Shown: positions 12,437 to 23,420 of the stretch, one piece after another
How positions within the stretch are numbered: position 1 is the stretch's first letter
Layout of the letters: every line of letters begins with the position of its first letter
DNA from: Bradysia coprophila
Taxonomy: Eukaryota > Arthropoda > Insecta > Diptera > Sciaridae
DNA length: 64,000 nucleotides
Direction: 5' to 3'
Assembly: GCF_014529535.1 (NCBI RefSeq)
Contig: NW_023503409.1
Location: 10,850,390 to 10,914,389 of the forward strand
Position numbers and translations under genes: made by a program
Notes under the pieces: generated by a model
The model's database searches: none
What the model was told of the DNA's origin: nothing
The model's input: only the letters and a program-made list of their open reading frames with translations

Positions 12437-13139
12437 AACTGCGCGTATTTTGGTTGTTCAGAACAATGGGACAATTTTGGCGTTTTGTTTTTATGGCTAC
12501 AACGAAAATGTAAACACACCTGACAGACGTGTTTGTCATTCTTCTTCTTCTTCTTCTTTTTATGTTATCGCATGGAATGGATGCAAAAGCATAACACTGC
12601 TCCCAGCATTTAGCAGTGCTATGATGCAAGCGGTGTAACCGTCTGTTATCAAAACGAAAGACATTTTCGATCTCAAAATATAGAAAATTGAATGTTAAAG
12701 CAAATAAAGTCAAAAAACCTAATTTTCTTCGTATCTTCAAGATACTGTACTTTCGAACGTAACCTCACTTCAGTTTCGTTGATTCATTAATTTGAATAAG
12801 ATTATGTTTAATGTGAATGGAATTACTTGACATGTAATGCTTGAAATTGGTCTCTAGATCAAGTCCAAGGTCATTCGAAATGTCAAAAATCATCCACAGA
12901 AAACCTTACCCGATAATATGTGCAGTGAAAATAGGCATGCACTTTGTTCACGTTTGAAAACAGAAACAAATGTCATGCCTTTCTAGCAAACTAATGAACT
13001 TCTTAAACCCTTACGCCATACAAGTTAACAATTATTATTTCACTTTTGGAAACCTATTAAACGTTTTTGTGTATCCGGACAAGACACAAAGTTAAACGAC
13101 ATTTCTTTTTCACGGAGTAACGGTTTGAGTTCTCTTCAA
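12437..13139. other. intergenic, partial repeats only
   Basis: Frames here (including one of 103 codons on the minus strand, 12429-12740) have no recognisable content and overlap the GT92-like 5' region. A TTC run is at 12541-12560. Bases 12843-12905 are a diverged half of the 9141 MITE. Confidence 0.45.
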
Positions 13140-13262
13140 TTACTTGTCAAAATATTTCTTTTTCTTTCTTCATATTAATCTATATAATAAACTGGTCTTC
13201 GGTCTTCTCGCTCACATCATAACTTGTTGAAAGAGAAGCAAATACTTTGACACGTACAAGGT
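13140..13262. repeat. partial copy of the 5640 MITE family
   Basis: The sequence AATAAACTGGTCTTCGGTC-TCTCGCTC and GAGAAGCAAATACTTTGACA matches the interior of the 5640 element. Complete ends are not visible, so it is a fragment. Confidence 0.6.
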
Positions 13263-13311
13263 CGTGTGAGGTGTCATTAGAAAGGCATTTGCATGTACTT
13301 TCGGGTTAAAT

Positions 13312-14470
13312 CATGTCCGAAGCGATAGCGGAGGACTTGACGCAGTCTAACTTCCAAAAAAAGAACGAAGAAATTTTTTTGAGACGCGGCAACTATCATG
13401 TCCGAAGCGATAGCGGAGGACTTGACGCAGTCTAACTTCCAAAAAAAGAACGAAGAAAATTTTTTGAGACGCGGCAACTATATATAGGCGAGAATTTAAG
13501 TTTCTTTCCTTTGGCCTGTATCACCACAAATCCTATTCTATCTTATTCGTGCTTCAAATACGAGCAAAACGAGCTATCACTCGACTATGTAACTTTAAAA
13601 TTGCCGGAGATACATCGTTTTCAAGTTGGTCACTTTTCATACAAAATACACCAAATTAACGTTTTCCAAACAATCAAAATCTTTCAACTTACTCTGTATG
13701 TTTCTATCTATCTGTCTATCTATCTGTCTGTCTATCTATCGACGGTCGATCTCGGAAACTAGTCAGCCAATCTCCATGAAATTTTGCAGGAACCTCAGGG
13801 TGGGCATAAAAATGAAAATGTGATACGCCATTACCCCAGGAAAAACCAGAATTTTGTTTTATTGGCCTCGAAGTGGTTTCTGAGTGTGGTTTTCGAGGGT
13901 CGGGAACGCGTTTTCGGCTGTAGCTTAGCTGTATTGAAACCTACAGACGCGTGCGACCCATCAAATGAAAGGTGGTAACACGATTCGAACAAAAAAATAA
14001 TTAAAAAAATCGGGTCAGATTCGTTTGAGCTAGAGTGATTAGAGTGACCAAATTTTGAGCTACTCGAGCGTAGGATGAAAGGACTAATATTTTTTTGGGT
14101 TATGAGAGATAGAGAATTACTTTCTTCGGCAAAGTCTCAGAGTTTTACGAGTAGAACAGAGGGGCATATGTGAAAAATGTCGAAAGTTCGAAATGAGTGG
14201 GTCAATTGGGGTTTTGGAGATATTTCTTGAATGGTGGCAGAGAGAGAATTACTTTCGTCAATTTTCGAATTTCGTCAAATTTTCAAATTTCGTCAAATTT
14301 TCGAATTTCGTCAAATTTCGTCAAATTTTTGAATTTCGTCAAATTTCGTCAAATTTTTTAATTTCGTCAAATTTTCGAATTTCGTCAGATTTCGTCAAAT
14401 TTTCGAATTTCGTCAAATTTTCGATTTTCGTAAAATTTTCGATTTTCGTAAAATTTTTGAATTAAAACTG
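13312..14470 (+). repeat. element A, copy 1 (body with minisatellite)
   Basis: The head CATGTCCGAAGCGATAGCGG is present twice in tandem (an 87-bp duplication at about 13312-13485). Then come a unique body, a (TCTA/TCTG)n microsatellite at about 13705-13740, a conserved 450-bp segment (GGAACCTCAGGGTGGGCATA), and an 18-bp minisatellite at 14259-14460. Near-identical copies lie at 16258 and, inverted, at 32707-34140. Short frames are open in all three copies, but high DNA identity prevents judging selection. No transposase is recognised. Confidence 0.75.
14259..14460. repeat. 18-bp minisatellite (TCGTCAAATTTTCGAATT)
   Basis: About 11 degenerate units of TCGTCAAATTTTCGAATT, some shortened. One frame reads FVKFSNF repeats, an accident of the unit length. 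The same array occurs in the other two element A copies. Confidence 0.8.
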
Positions 14471-14516
14471 TAAATTGTTATAAAAAGCAGTGTTGACTAC
14501 ACTTCTAAAACGACTG

Positions 14517-14866
14517 ATATCCCAACAAAAATCTCTTCGAGAAAAGTGTGACGCAGTCTTTGAAATACAATTTCTAAAATGAATGATATCGCTAGAGTTG
14601 ACGCTTTCAGCTTCGTTACGCAAAAATTAAATTTTACACCCAATTAGTTCAAACAAGCTGGCTTAGGTTTTCTCATCATCTGCCAAATAATTTTTACAAA
14701 AAAAATTTAGACTGGAAACAACCAAAATTTTACCAAAAAAATCTGCGTCGCATGTGGCAGATAAATTTTCTTGCTGGTCTGTTCCTGAACATCTGCCACT
14801 TTGCGACGCAGATTTTTTTGGTAAAATGTTGGTTGTTTCCAGTCTAAATTTTTTTTGTGTGTCTCA
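14517..14866. repeat. terminal palindrome of element A, copy 1
   Basis: One arm runs from ATATCCCAACAAAAATC through TCTGCGTCGCATGTGGC; after a loop containing TCTTGCTGGTCTGTTCCTGA, the complementary arm covers only about 95 bp and ends near 14860. The loop is in the opposite orientation to that in copy 2. Confidence 0.7.
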
Positions 14867-16257
14867 AACAACGCATTTCTGTTTCAAATTAGCTTAGGAA
14901 TTTAATCTTTGTCTCTTACGGTTTTCGTTACCTACGAGTGGTGTAAGCAACATTATGGTCCAGAAATAATTCTAAAGAAAACAGGAACCGTCAGAAGTTC
15001 GTCTAAATAATCAAACTTTTACCCATACTTTCAACTGCTCGTACCTCGTCAGGAGTGTATTTTATCCCCCATATAAGACTATTTGCGACCTTGTACGTGT
15101 CGTTTAGCCGGAGAAATTTCTATAAGAAAAGTGCAAGTTTTCGACTTTCGATCACCTCCTTCCTGGCTTCTAGGGACTAACACCTATCTAGGCACATATA
15201 AAAAAAGTCCGCTGGAAAATGCGTCCGATTTTAGCAGGTCGTTTTTCAACAGAATCCTTCGAAACAAAACGGTATATCGATTGACCGATTGACCCTCTGC
15301 TATTTTCACACTTTTGATTTTCTTTTCTCTTTTTGTGTCCGTGTCGATACAAGTATGTATTTGTCTTTCAAATTATAAACAAATCGTTGAATGTCTTATT
15401 ATTATACATTGTTCATCATCGATATATTTGACTCATACAGCAATACAAACGCTTTTATCAGATAAAAAAGAAACAATTTTGATAATTCGTGAAAAGAAGA
15501 TTTTGCAATTTTTTCTAATTCAGTCATTTGCCTGCATATCAATCGATTTGAGCGTAACCCAGCTTTGTCTGACAATAAAATTAAGAACAAAGCCAAAACG
15601 GAAGTGAACCAAAAAAAAATGAAATTCAATCTGGGACTGACTTACGCGAAATATTTGGTCTTTCTATTGAATGTCGTCTTTGTTGTAAGTATACACAACG
15701 GTATAATTTGCAATATTCAGTAGGTAAAATTCGCTTCTACCGGTGGTAGTGCCTTCTGTCTTTTGCTATTTTTTTGCTTTTGCATATGAGCTCACTCGCG
15801 AGATTACTTCATCATACCACTGTGCATTTTCGCCTAGTCTTTTTCCAAATTCAATATTCTATTATCAAGATAGATTATCGCCAGAATTTCTTTATTTTAT
15901 CATTCCAAATAATCTCTGAGTGGAATATACAATCTTTATTTACAATTATTAGCAGACGGAAAGTGATTATATTTCAGCTGGTCGATATAATAATTATCGT
16001 GTACGATGCACGTAGTAAAACCGAATCAATTAGAGTAATAGTGAAATAGAAACTCCAACCAGCCGGTCGTACCATAGCACTGCTCATAGCATTAACTCTC
16101 GTCAGTCAAACTTCAAAAAACCTACAATTTTTGATATATGTATGCGTGTAGTACAGCTGCAGCTGCATGTATTGTGTGGTTTTACCTCACACACAGAATG
16201 GTTAAATTCTGTCGTTACGAGAGAAATACAGACCCTATTTTGATTTCATCAGCCTCC
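14867..16257. other. intergenic; half-element remnant at 15150-15262
   Basis: No gene is supported. At about 15150-15262 a diverged half of the 19452-20050 element is visible (CTATCTAGGCACATATAAAAA, GTCCGCTGGAAAAT, AACAGAATCCTTC). The frames at 15314-15607 and 15774-16049 are A/T-rich and unrecognised. Confidence 0.5.
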
Positions 16258-17340
16258 AAATCATGTCCGGAGCGATAGCGGAGGACTTGACGCAGTCTAA
16301 CTTCCAAAAAAAGAACGAAGAAATTTTTTTGAGACGCGGCAACTATATATAGGCGAGAATTTTAGTTTCTTTCCTTTGGCCTGTATCACCACAAATCCTT
16401 TTCTATCTTATTCGCGCTTCAAATACGAGCAAAACGAGCTATCACTCGACTATGTAACTTTAAAATTGCCGGAGATACATCGTTTTGAACTTGGTCATTT
16501 TGATAGAAAATGCACCAAATTAACGTTTTCCAAAGAATCAAAATCTTTCAACTTACTCTGTATGTTTCTATCTATCTGTCTATCTATCTGTCTATCTGTC
16601 TATCTATCGACGGTCGATCTCGGAAACTAGTCAGCCAATCTCCATGAAATTTTGCAGGAACCTCAGGGTGGGCATAAAAATGAAAATGTGATACGCCATT
16701 ACCCCAGGAAAAACCAGAATTTTGTTTTATTGGCCTCGAAGTGGTTTCTGAGTGTGGTTTTCGAGGGTCGGGAACGCGTTTTCGGCTGTAGCTTAGCTGT
16801 ATTGAAACCAACAGAGGCGTGCGACCCATCAAATGAAAGGTATTCGTAACACGATTCGAACAAAAAAATAATTAAAAAAATCGGGGCATGATTAGAGTGA
16901 CCAAATTTTGAGCTACTCGAGCGTAGGATGAAAGGACTAATATTTTTTTGGGTTATGAGAGATAGAGAATTACTTTCTTCGGCAAAGTCTCAGAGTTTTA
17001 CGAGTAGAAAAGAAGGGCATTTGTGAAAAATGTCGAAAGTTGGAAATGGGTGGGTCAATTGGGGTTTTAGAGATATTTCTTGAATGGTGGCAGATAGAGA
17101 ATTACTTTCTTCGTCAAATTTTCGATTTTCGTCAAATTTTCGATTTTCGTCAAATTTTCGATTTTCGTCAAATTTTCGAATTTCGTCGAATTTCGTCCAA
17201 TTTTCGAATTTCGTCAAATTTTCAAATTTCGTCAAATTTTCAAATTTCGTCAAATTTTCGATTTTCGTCAAATTTTAGATTTTCGTCAAATTTTTGATTT
17301 TCGTCAAATTTTTGATTTTCGTCAAATTTTTGATTTTCTG
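16258..17340 (+). repeat. element A, copy 2 (body with minisatellite)
   Basis: The same order as copy 1: head CATGTCCGGAGCGATAGCGG (single), body, TCTA/TCTG microsatellite at about 16566-16608, conserved 450-bp segment, and minisatellite at 17108-17335. It is close to copy 1 over most of its length, so both are likely young. Confidence 0.75.
17108..17335. repeat. 18-bp minisatellite in element A copy 2
   Basis: About 12 units of TCGTCAAATTTTCGATTT. The array opens and closes with GATTTTCG-type units, with GAATTTCG types in the middle, whereas copy 1 uses mostly GAATTTCG, so the array has turned over since the copies separated. Confidence 0.8.
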
Positions 17341-17387
17341 TTATAAACTGTTATAAAAAGCAGTGTTCTAAAACTTCTAAAACGACT

Positions 17388-17915
17388 GATATCCCAACAA
17401 AAATCTCTTCGAGAAAAGTGTGACGCAGTGTTTGAAGTACAATTTCTAAAATGAATGATATCGCTAGAGTTGACGCTTTCAGCTTCGTTACGCAAAAATT
17501 AAATTTTACACCCAAATTTAGTTCAAACAAGCTGGCTTAGTTTTTCTCATCATCTGCCAAATAATTTTTACCAAAAAAAAATTTGACTGGAAACAACCAA
17601 AATTTTACCAAAAAAATCTGCGTCGCAAAGTGGCAAATGTTCAGGAACAGACCAGCAAGAAAATTTATCTGCCACATGCGACGCAGATTTTTTTGGTAAA
17701 ATTTTGGTTGTTTCCAGTCAATTTTTTTTTGGTAAAAATTATTTGGCAGATGATGAGAAAAACTAAGCCAGCTTGTTTGAACTAAAATTGGGTGTAAAAT
17801 TTAATTTTTGCGTAACGAAGCTGAAAGCGTCAACTCTAGCGATATCATTCATTTTAGAAATTGTACTTCAAAGACTGCGTCACACTTTTCTCGAAGAGAT
17901 TTTTGTTGGGATATG
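17388..17915. repeat. terminal palindrome of element A, copy 2 (~245-bp arms)
   Basis: The left arm starts ATATCCCAACAAAAATC and the right arm ends GATTTTTGTTGGGATAT. The arms match over about 245 bp, including GACGCAGT, TGACGCTTTCAGC and CAAGCTGGCTTAG, around a loop of about 35 bp. It would form a very stable hairpin. Confidence 0.85.
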
Positions 17916-18126
17916 TAAATAATCCTATGAGAAGTGCTATAAAATGGATTTCTATTGGATTGGTTCTATCTTCCACACACCTAATACTAGTTTGAGTGAG
18001 TCGGATGTCCCTTACACCTAAGCCTGCACTATTTTGGCCACACATTTTTTAAATGATTGTGACTCCAGTGGTATAATGGAGCAATTTTTCTTCATTTTGC
18101 TTTGTTTTAATGAAAAAAGTTCTTAA

Positions 18127-19032
18127 ATGAAGATCACAAGTGTTCTAATCGTATTGACTGCAATACCAACAATTGTCTACTCACCCATTTACCGCTACAT
18201 GATCATATATGGAATGCAAGAGTTTGCTATATTTTGGTTAGTTGTTGGACTTATTTCAATGACTGTCGCGCTCTTCGGCATTTTTGCTGCAATCAGAGAG
18301 AGTACAGCCCTAGCGAATTTGGTAAGTCGAAGTGATCAATTAGACTGAACTACACGGAATACATATTATCAACACGGAAACATTTGTCTAAAAGTAGTAC
18401 GGAGTCGCAATGTCGATGGTATATATACTGCAAGTGGCAGTAATGACTGTCAGTTTCACTATAATGTCCAAGGCAAGAGTAATGGTGTTTGATCAGCTCA
18501 ATGATGTGATGAGCCAGTATGTAAACTATCGATCAGGAGTTGATTGGATTCAATCAGAGGTGAGTTTCATTATCAAGCAATGCAAACACAACAACTGTAT
18601 GATAAAATTGAATGAAAAGTTTCAATGCTGTGGCAATAGTGGTTCGCATGACTGGGAATTTATCGATGGCTTTGGAACAGCCGAAGGGAATGAGACTAGC
18701 CTAATGCCAGCTTCCTGTTGCGTTCAGTTTACCAATTATGTTAACCTGACTTGTGACAAATATCACACGTCCGGCTGTTTCGAAGCAATTTATCAAATTG
18801 TTACGCAGAGTATGATGTTGATCGGTACCTTGGCACTACTCCTTTCGATTCTGCAGGTTTAAAAATAAATGTAAAATTGATAATGGAAAGTTGTTCCGAC
18901 TTTGGTAACTTGCAGATTTTGGCCATCAGCTTAAGTTTCATCTATGCACAAATCATACGGTACAAGAAAACTGAACGTGATATGCAATTTTGGAATGGCG
19001 GGCATGAAAATATAACTTCACCTGCCCAATGA
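18127..19032 (+). CDS. tetraspanin
   Basis: Three exons: 18127-18321, 18398-18856 and 18916-19032 (introns of 76 and 59 bp, both phase 0), giving 256 residues. Four membrane segments are visible: residues 3-20, 33-56 (IFWLVVGLISMTVALFGIFA), about 68-86 after the first intron, and the C-terminal helix split by intron 2 (LIGTLALLLSILQ, then ILAISLSFIYAQII). The large loop has the tetraspanin signature CCG (FQCCGNSG), PASCC and a later SGC. Tetraspanins organise membrane microdomains. The N-terminus is short: an in-frame stop sits immediately before the ATG, and the usual cytosolic lead-in is missing, so an upstream exon may exist. Confidence 0.88.
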
Positions 19033-19451
19033 AGTGGGTTTTAAAGTAAATTTTTCACTGAAAACACCGAGCAATTCTGTAAAATGAGAAATATTGTCAA
19101 TAAATTGCCATTTGAATGGGTTCTTTCGATGCTTTTACCAACATTTTAACGTGTAGTGAAGGAGTTCTATAATAATTAATCCCTAAAAACACACTCCTTT
19201 GGAAAGGTAGATCGGTTACGGAGGGATTTTTTTATGCAAGTTCATGGTTTAGAAGAGAAGGAGTGTGGTTTCTCCTCTTTATCATCGAAAATTTTCAGAG
19301 ATAGATGGCGTTGCTGCCGCCTCACAGGGTCAGCACAGCGTCATCTGTTATCATATTTCTCTGCTGTGGTGACATTTCAATTATAGTAATGATCACCAGT
19401 TGATCTACCAGTTGTCAACCATTTTGGAATAAATTTCTTTTTTTTTAAATA

Positions 19452-20050
19452 GAGGGATTCTTTTGAATTTGAAACCGAAATCGGCGCTATTTTTTCCGGG
19501 ACTTTTTTATATATGCCTAGTTAGGCCTTGGTGCCTAGGCCCCAAAACCAGTCTCAGATATTTTTGATCTTCCATACCTGGCTGGTTGTAAGTGGCCAAA
19601 AGTCGAAAAATGAGGTTTCGTAGTTCGGATTTCATTTGAGTAAGGTGGCGAGGACACGGGCGTGTATGGTTTCGTTGGAAAGCTGTGGTCAAGTACTCCT
19701 GGGGCAAATATTAACTTCATAAAATTTGCTGATAATCGGCCGAAAATATGACTTCTGGAAAATTTCTCAGAATCGATGGAACCTCCGTGAACTTTGATGA
19801 GAGCTGTGACCTCACTAATGCAATTATTTGATTAAATTATTACTTATTATGAATGTGGAAGGCCTCAGCTTAACAGCGATACGCATATTTACTAGTTTGG
19901 CGGAGTGAAACACACAGCCAGGTATGGAAGATCAAAAATGTCTGAGACTGGTTTTGGGGCCTAGGCACCAAGGCCTAACTAGGCATATATAAAAAGGTCC
20001 CGGAAAAAATAGCGCCGATTTCGGTCAGTCGAAATTCAAAAGAATCCCTC
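19452..20050. repeat. 600-bp element with ~130-bp TIRs
   Basis: The left end begins GAGGGATTCTTTTGAATTT and the right end finishes AAATTCAAAAGAATCCCTC. Arms of about 130 bp match closely, including CCTAGTTAGGCCTTGGTGCC and GATCTTCCATACCTGGCTG. About 330 bp of unrelated interior has no long frame. This is a non-autonomous DNA transposon; the superfamily is not clear. Confidence 0.8.
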
Positions 20051-20184
20051 ATATAGACTTTTTAAGTACCTTTCTTGGCGAGCAATTTCTTCTGACGCGC
20101 GTGCGTGTAACTATTTCTCCCGTTTAAACAAGCGTAAGCACTTTTGTTTGTATGAGTGGATTAGCTGAAACCTGAAACAGGGGC

Positions 20185-20300
20185 TAGTAGTAATTTCGCG
20201 TATGGGCGCGAAATTACAATATTAAAGTTGTATCTCTCGCGCCACACGAAATTCCTACTTTATTAGTGTAATTTCGCGCCCATAAGGAATTTCTTGCTGG
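20185..20300. repeat. foldback with GCGCGAAATTAC arms, left
   Basis: GGGCGCGAAATTACA and TGTAATTTCGCGCCCAT face each other across about 60 bp. A second, shorter pair is at 20722-20775 (GGCGCGAAATTCCA and GCGCGGCGCGAAATTAC). The GC-rich tips stand out in this AT-rich region. Confidence 0.6.
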
Positions 20301-20335
20301 TAGGAATCTCGCAACGTCTCAGTTGCGATGCAGGC

Positions 20336-20600
20336 ATCCTAACATTTTGTAAAAGGAAAATCCACACTTTTTATGTCGGGATACCGGTATCCTTGATACA
20401 AAATACGTGTATCTCAGTTGAGATACCGGTATCCTAACGTTTTGTAAAAGGAAAATCCACACTTTCTATGTCGGGATACCGGTATCCTTGATACAAAATA
20501 CGTGTGTCTCAGTTGGGATACCGGTATCCTAACGTTTTGTAAAAGGAAAATCCACACTTTCTAAGGATACCGGTATCCCTGATACAAAGCTCTAGGGTGT
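20336..20600. repeat. 95-bp tandem repeat with GATACCGGTATC palindromes
   Basis: About 2.7 units of 95 bp start at 20336, 20431 and 20526. Each unit carries TTTTGTAAAAGGAAAATCCA and up to two copies of the perfect 12-bp palindrome GATACCGGTATC. Together with the flanking GCGCGAAATTAC pairs this may be one composite element of about 600 bp. Confidence 0.75.
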
Positions 20601-20779
20601 TAGAAAAAAATTCGCATCTCCAAAATTTATGTGCCTGATACTCAACTGAATCTACCGCCAATTTATCGCCAGGTACTCGTAAAAATTCTCTAAATCAAGT
20701 TAGCCATTGAAAAATGCATTGGCGCGAAATTCCACTATAATATGTGTAATCTCGCGCGGCGCGAAATTACTCGTTACCA

Positions 20780-21437
20780 TTCAATAACAGCACATTTTCC
20801 GCAATTATCGACAACGACAGCAAGAATAAACGACTAGCTCTGACTGATAAAAAGCATGTTCAAAACAAATGAAGTAAAAGATTTCTGAAATGAGTCTATG
20901 ATCAAATGAATAGTAAAACTGTTAATGTTAATGCTTGCCGTCTGTGACAGATTAAGATTGAAAATCAATCTCAGAGGCTGACACCACTGTTTTTACTATC
21001 AAAGTTAACCCTGAGACGCCGCTGAAGTATGACGTATGTGTACTATATGTACAATCATCAGCTGGCTTTGCTGGTGTGTGTGTTTTAGTTTAAGTTGTTT
21101 TCCTCATTCTTTTCTTTGTTTTTTTTTTTGTTTTCAATTTTTCACCTGGTGTTGTTGTCTTCGCTTTGATTGTTTTGTGTTTTTTGTTGGCAGTGTAAAT
21201 AGTATACCGATTTATAAGTCCTACGATTCCCGAAATATCCAACTTAATCGAAACTCTCAAAACTTCTAAAGTGACACGCAGTACGTACATGCAACGCTGT
21301 GAATACACAAATAGAAGAGTTACAATCGCAAAAGTTTTGTTTGGATAAACAATCGAACAGGTGGAAATTTAGAAAAACCGGCCCACCTTCGTACTAGTGG
21401 TGTTGTGAGAAATTATTGTTCGAAGCTAAAACGCAGC
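20780..21437. other. upstream region of imd
   Basis: The stretch is A/T-rich with long T and GT-rich runs (21100-21190). No repeat of known family is seen. Frames here are low-complexity. It should contain the imd promoter and 5' untranslated region, but I cannot place a confident promoter or NF-kB site. Confidence 0.4.
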
Positions 21438-22282
21438 ATGTCGAAAAAACTATTCGCCTGGACGAGTTCACTAAAAAAGCCCAACAAACTAGCAACTGAT
21501 GCAGTTGTGCTGGAAGAAAATCAACGAAATTCAGGTGACTCATCGGACACAATACAATCAAGGGCGGTATCTATTACTCCGTCAACGCCGGAAATGAGAC
21601 TTTCACGTCAATTTGATAATGAGCATAGCATGTCTGCTGTGCGAACGAGCGATTCATTGGTTGACCCGTTCAACACATCGAACTCATTATCGCTAAATAG
21701 TGTACAGCAGAATGTTTACAATTTTTCACATATTAATGGACTGCTTATCGGTACGAATGTCCAAATAAACAACAATATCGAACCATCGCCGGAACGACGA
21801 TCCAACTCAGTAGATGGTATACAAAAGACAAGGTCGATTGACGGTGAGTGATGATATATTACACACAGTTTGTTGTTGCTCGGTGCAAGTACCTAAAATG
21901 TGTATTGAAATTCCATTAATCAGTTATGATGAGATCCAATGAACCAGTCAACGAAAGAGTGATGGACGTCATATCAACTCACTTGGGTGAAAATTGGCGA
22001 GGTCTGTTCCGTCATCTGGGTTTCTCGGACGGTCAGATCGATCAAATGAAGGAAGACTACCATCCGAATGGGGTCAAAGAGGTGATTTATCGACTACTTT
22101 TGGATTATAGCCGGAACAATGACGATGCATCGTTGGGTCATTTAACAAAGTTGATGTGGAAATTAGGCTACAGAGAATGTGTCGCAATACTGAAAAGGCA
22201 TTGGAAAAATGGTGATCTTGTAAGTGAATCCGAAACGAATAACGCTAACTCAGGAGGTGGTAAAGGTAAGACCGTCGAGTGA
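21438..22282 (+). CDS. imd: IMD, death-domain adaptor of the immune deficiency pathway
   Basis: Two exons, 21438-21843 and 21924-22282, joined by an 80-bp phase-1 intron, give 254 residues. The open frame extends 11 codons upstream without ATG, so I start at MSKKLFAW. The C-terminal death domain (about residues 144-229) carries LGENWRGLFRHLGFSDGQID and a second half ending ECVAILKRHW. The middle is Ser/Thr-rich, with HINGLLIGTNVQI (about 98-110) resembling the cryptic RHIM of insect IMD pathway proteins. LATD-AVVL at residues 18-25 looks like the caspase cut and exposed IAP-binding start known for Drosophila IMD. In the family, IMD links peptidoglycan receptors to FADD/DREDD and to TAK1/IKK, leading to Relish activation. 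Confidence 0.87.
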
Positions 22283-23282
22283 ATTTAGAAATTTTTATCT
22301 TTTGAGAAATTATTGATAAGAAAAACATTTAACGTTTTCGAAAGAGAAATATGATTTTTGTAACTGAACATGAGGTGGTCCAGAACTTATGATTTAGTCG
22401 TTAAAGAGTTGAGAAATCGATTTTTACTTAAAAGTATAGAGTCTGATGATCACAACGTTGTCTTATTGATTCCAACAAATTTTTATAATTTTAGTGTTTA
22501 ATGTGATAAAGGGGTCTGCTTAAAGCAAATTTATAAAAATGTAAAATTTGTAGAAAAAGAAAATATTTTTCCGAAATAAAAATGAAAAAAATTCAGATTT
22601 TTAGTTATGATTCACGAAACACACCGTTCACGATTTAATTCAGCAACGTAGTCAACTTACTCCAGTATTTTACATTGAACAAGAGATATGACGTACAGAA
22701 AAGGTTCCGTTCATAAGGAGTATTAGCGTTCGCAACACCTAAGACTCAACTCAAGATAAAGTGTTCATGTGAAAAGTATGTTCTGCAGTTGTATTAGTTT
22801 CACATCGTTTTCTGTACTTTCAACAGAACAAAAAGGAACACTCGTCGCATGAGTGTGAAATAGGAGAAATATAAAAACAGTGAAAAGGTCCTTTTCAAAG
22901 GGATGGAACAAAGAAAACTCACGTTCGGCATCGGGGAATCTTGCACACGCGATCATAGTATGTGTCCTTTTACTACATGTAACGAAAAGTCGCCCCTTCG
23001 AGGTGAATCTGGCACACCATGAATTTATATAGTGTGCCAGATTACCCTACACCAATCACGCCAAATTATAGCAATTTTTTTTGACATTTCTGCATGACCA
23101 GTCACCGGCAACATTTATTTTCCAAACTTTGGTGTCTCCATACAATGTCTGGCTGGTTACCAAAAAGACATCAGCTTCCAATGCGCAAAATTTTTAACTT
23201 TCAAAGCAGCACCGCAATTTCTATCTTTTAGGTGTAATCTATCACAGGCGGGGCAAGCATATCAGCAGTTCTACTATCGAAT
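22283..23282. other. intergenic, small hairpin at 23004-23045
   Basis: No gene is supported. A short hairpin AATCTGGCACAC / GTGTGCCAGATT lies at about 23004-23045. The first 150 bases are probably the imd 3' untranslated region. Confidence 0.4.
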
Positions 23283-23420
23283 CTATCAACGCACTTCAAC
23301 CAAAAGTGGTACTCTAAATAGGGTACAGAAACTTGACAGTGTTCCATACAAAATTTTACACTGTAAATAGAGTGTGGTAAAAATTTCATACAAAATAGTA
23401 CTCATAACAAGCTCAATCGC
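23283..23420. repeat. partial MITE of the 32019 family
   Basis: CAACGCACTTCAACCAAAAGTGG followed by TACTCTAAATAGGGTAC and CCATACAAAATTTTACACTG matches the left half of the complete element at 32019-32180. The right inverted end is missing. Confidence 0.6.

Noticed and set aside
12429-12740. 103-codon minus-strand frame upstream of the GT92-like gene
   Set aside because: It overlaps the start of that gene, includes an Arg run from a TTC microsatellite, and shows no motif or phase-compatible splice link.
13511-13762. Frame starting MACITTNP, shared by three element A copies
   Set aside because: The copies are nearly identical in DNA, so shared frames carry no evidence of selection. The frame ends in a TCTA microsatellite and has no known domain.
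14193-14465. Plus-strand frame made of FVKFSNF repeats, suggestive of a fibrous or repeat protein
   Set aside because: It is the reading of an 18-bp minisatellite. The complementary strand and another frame give similar repetitive peptides, and unit number varies freely among copies.
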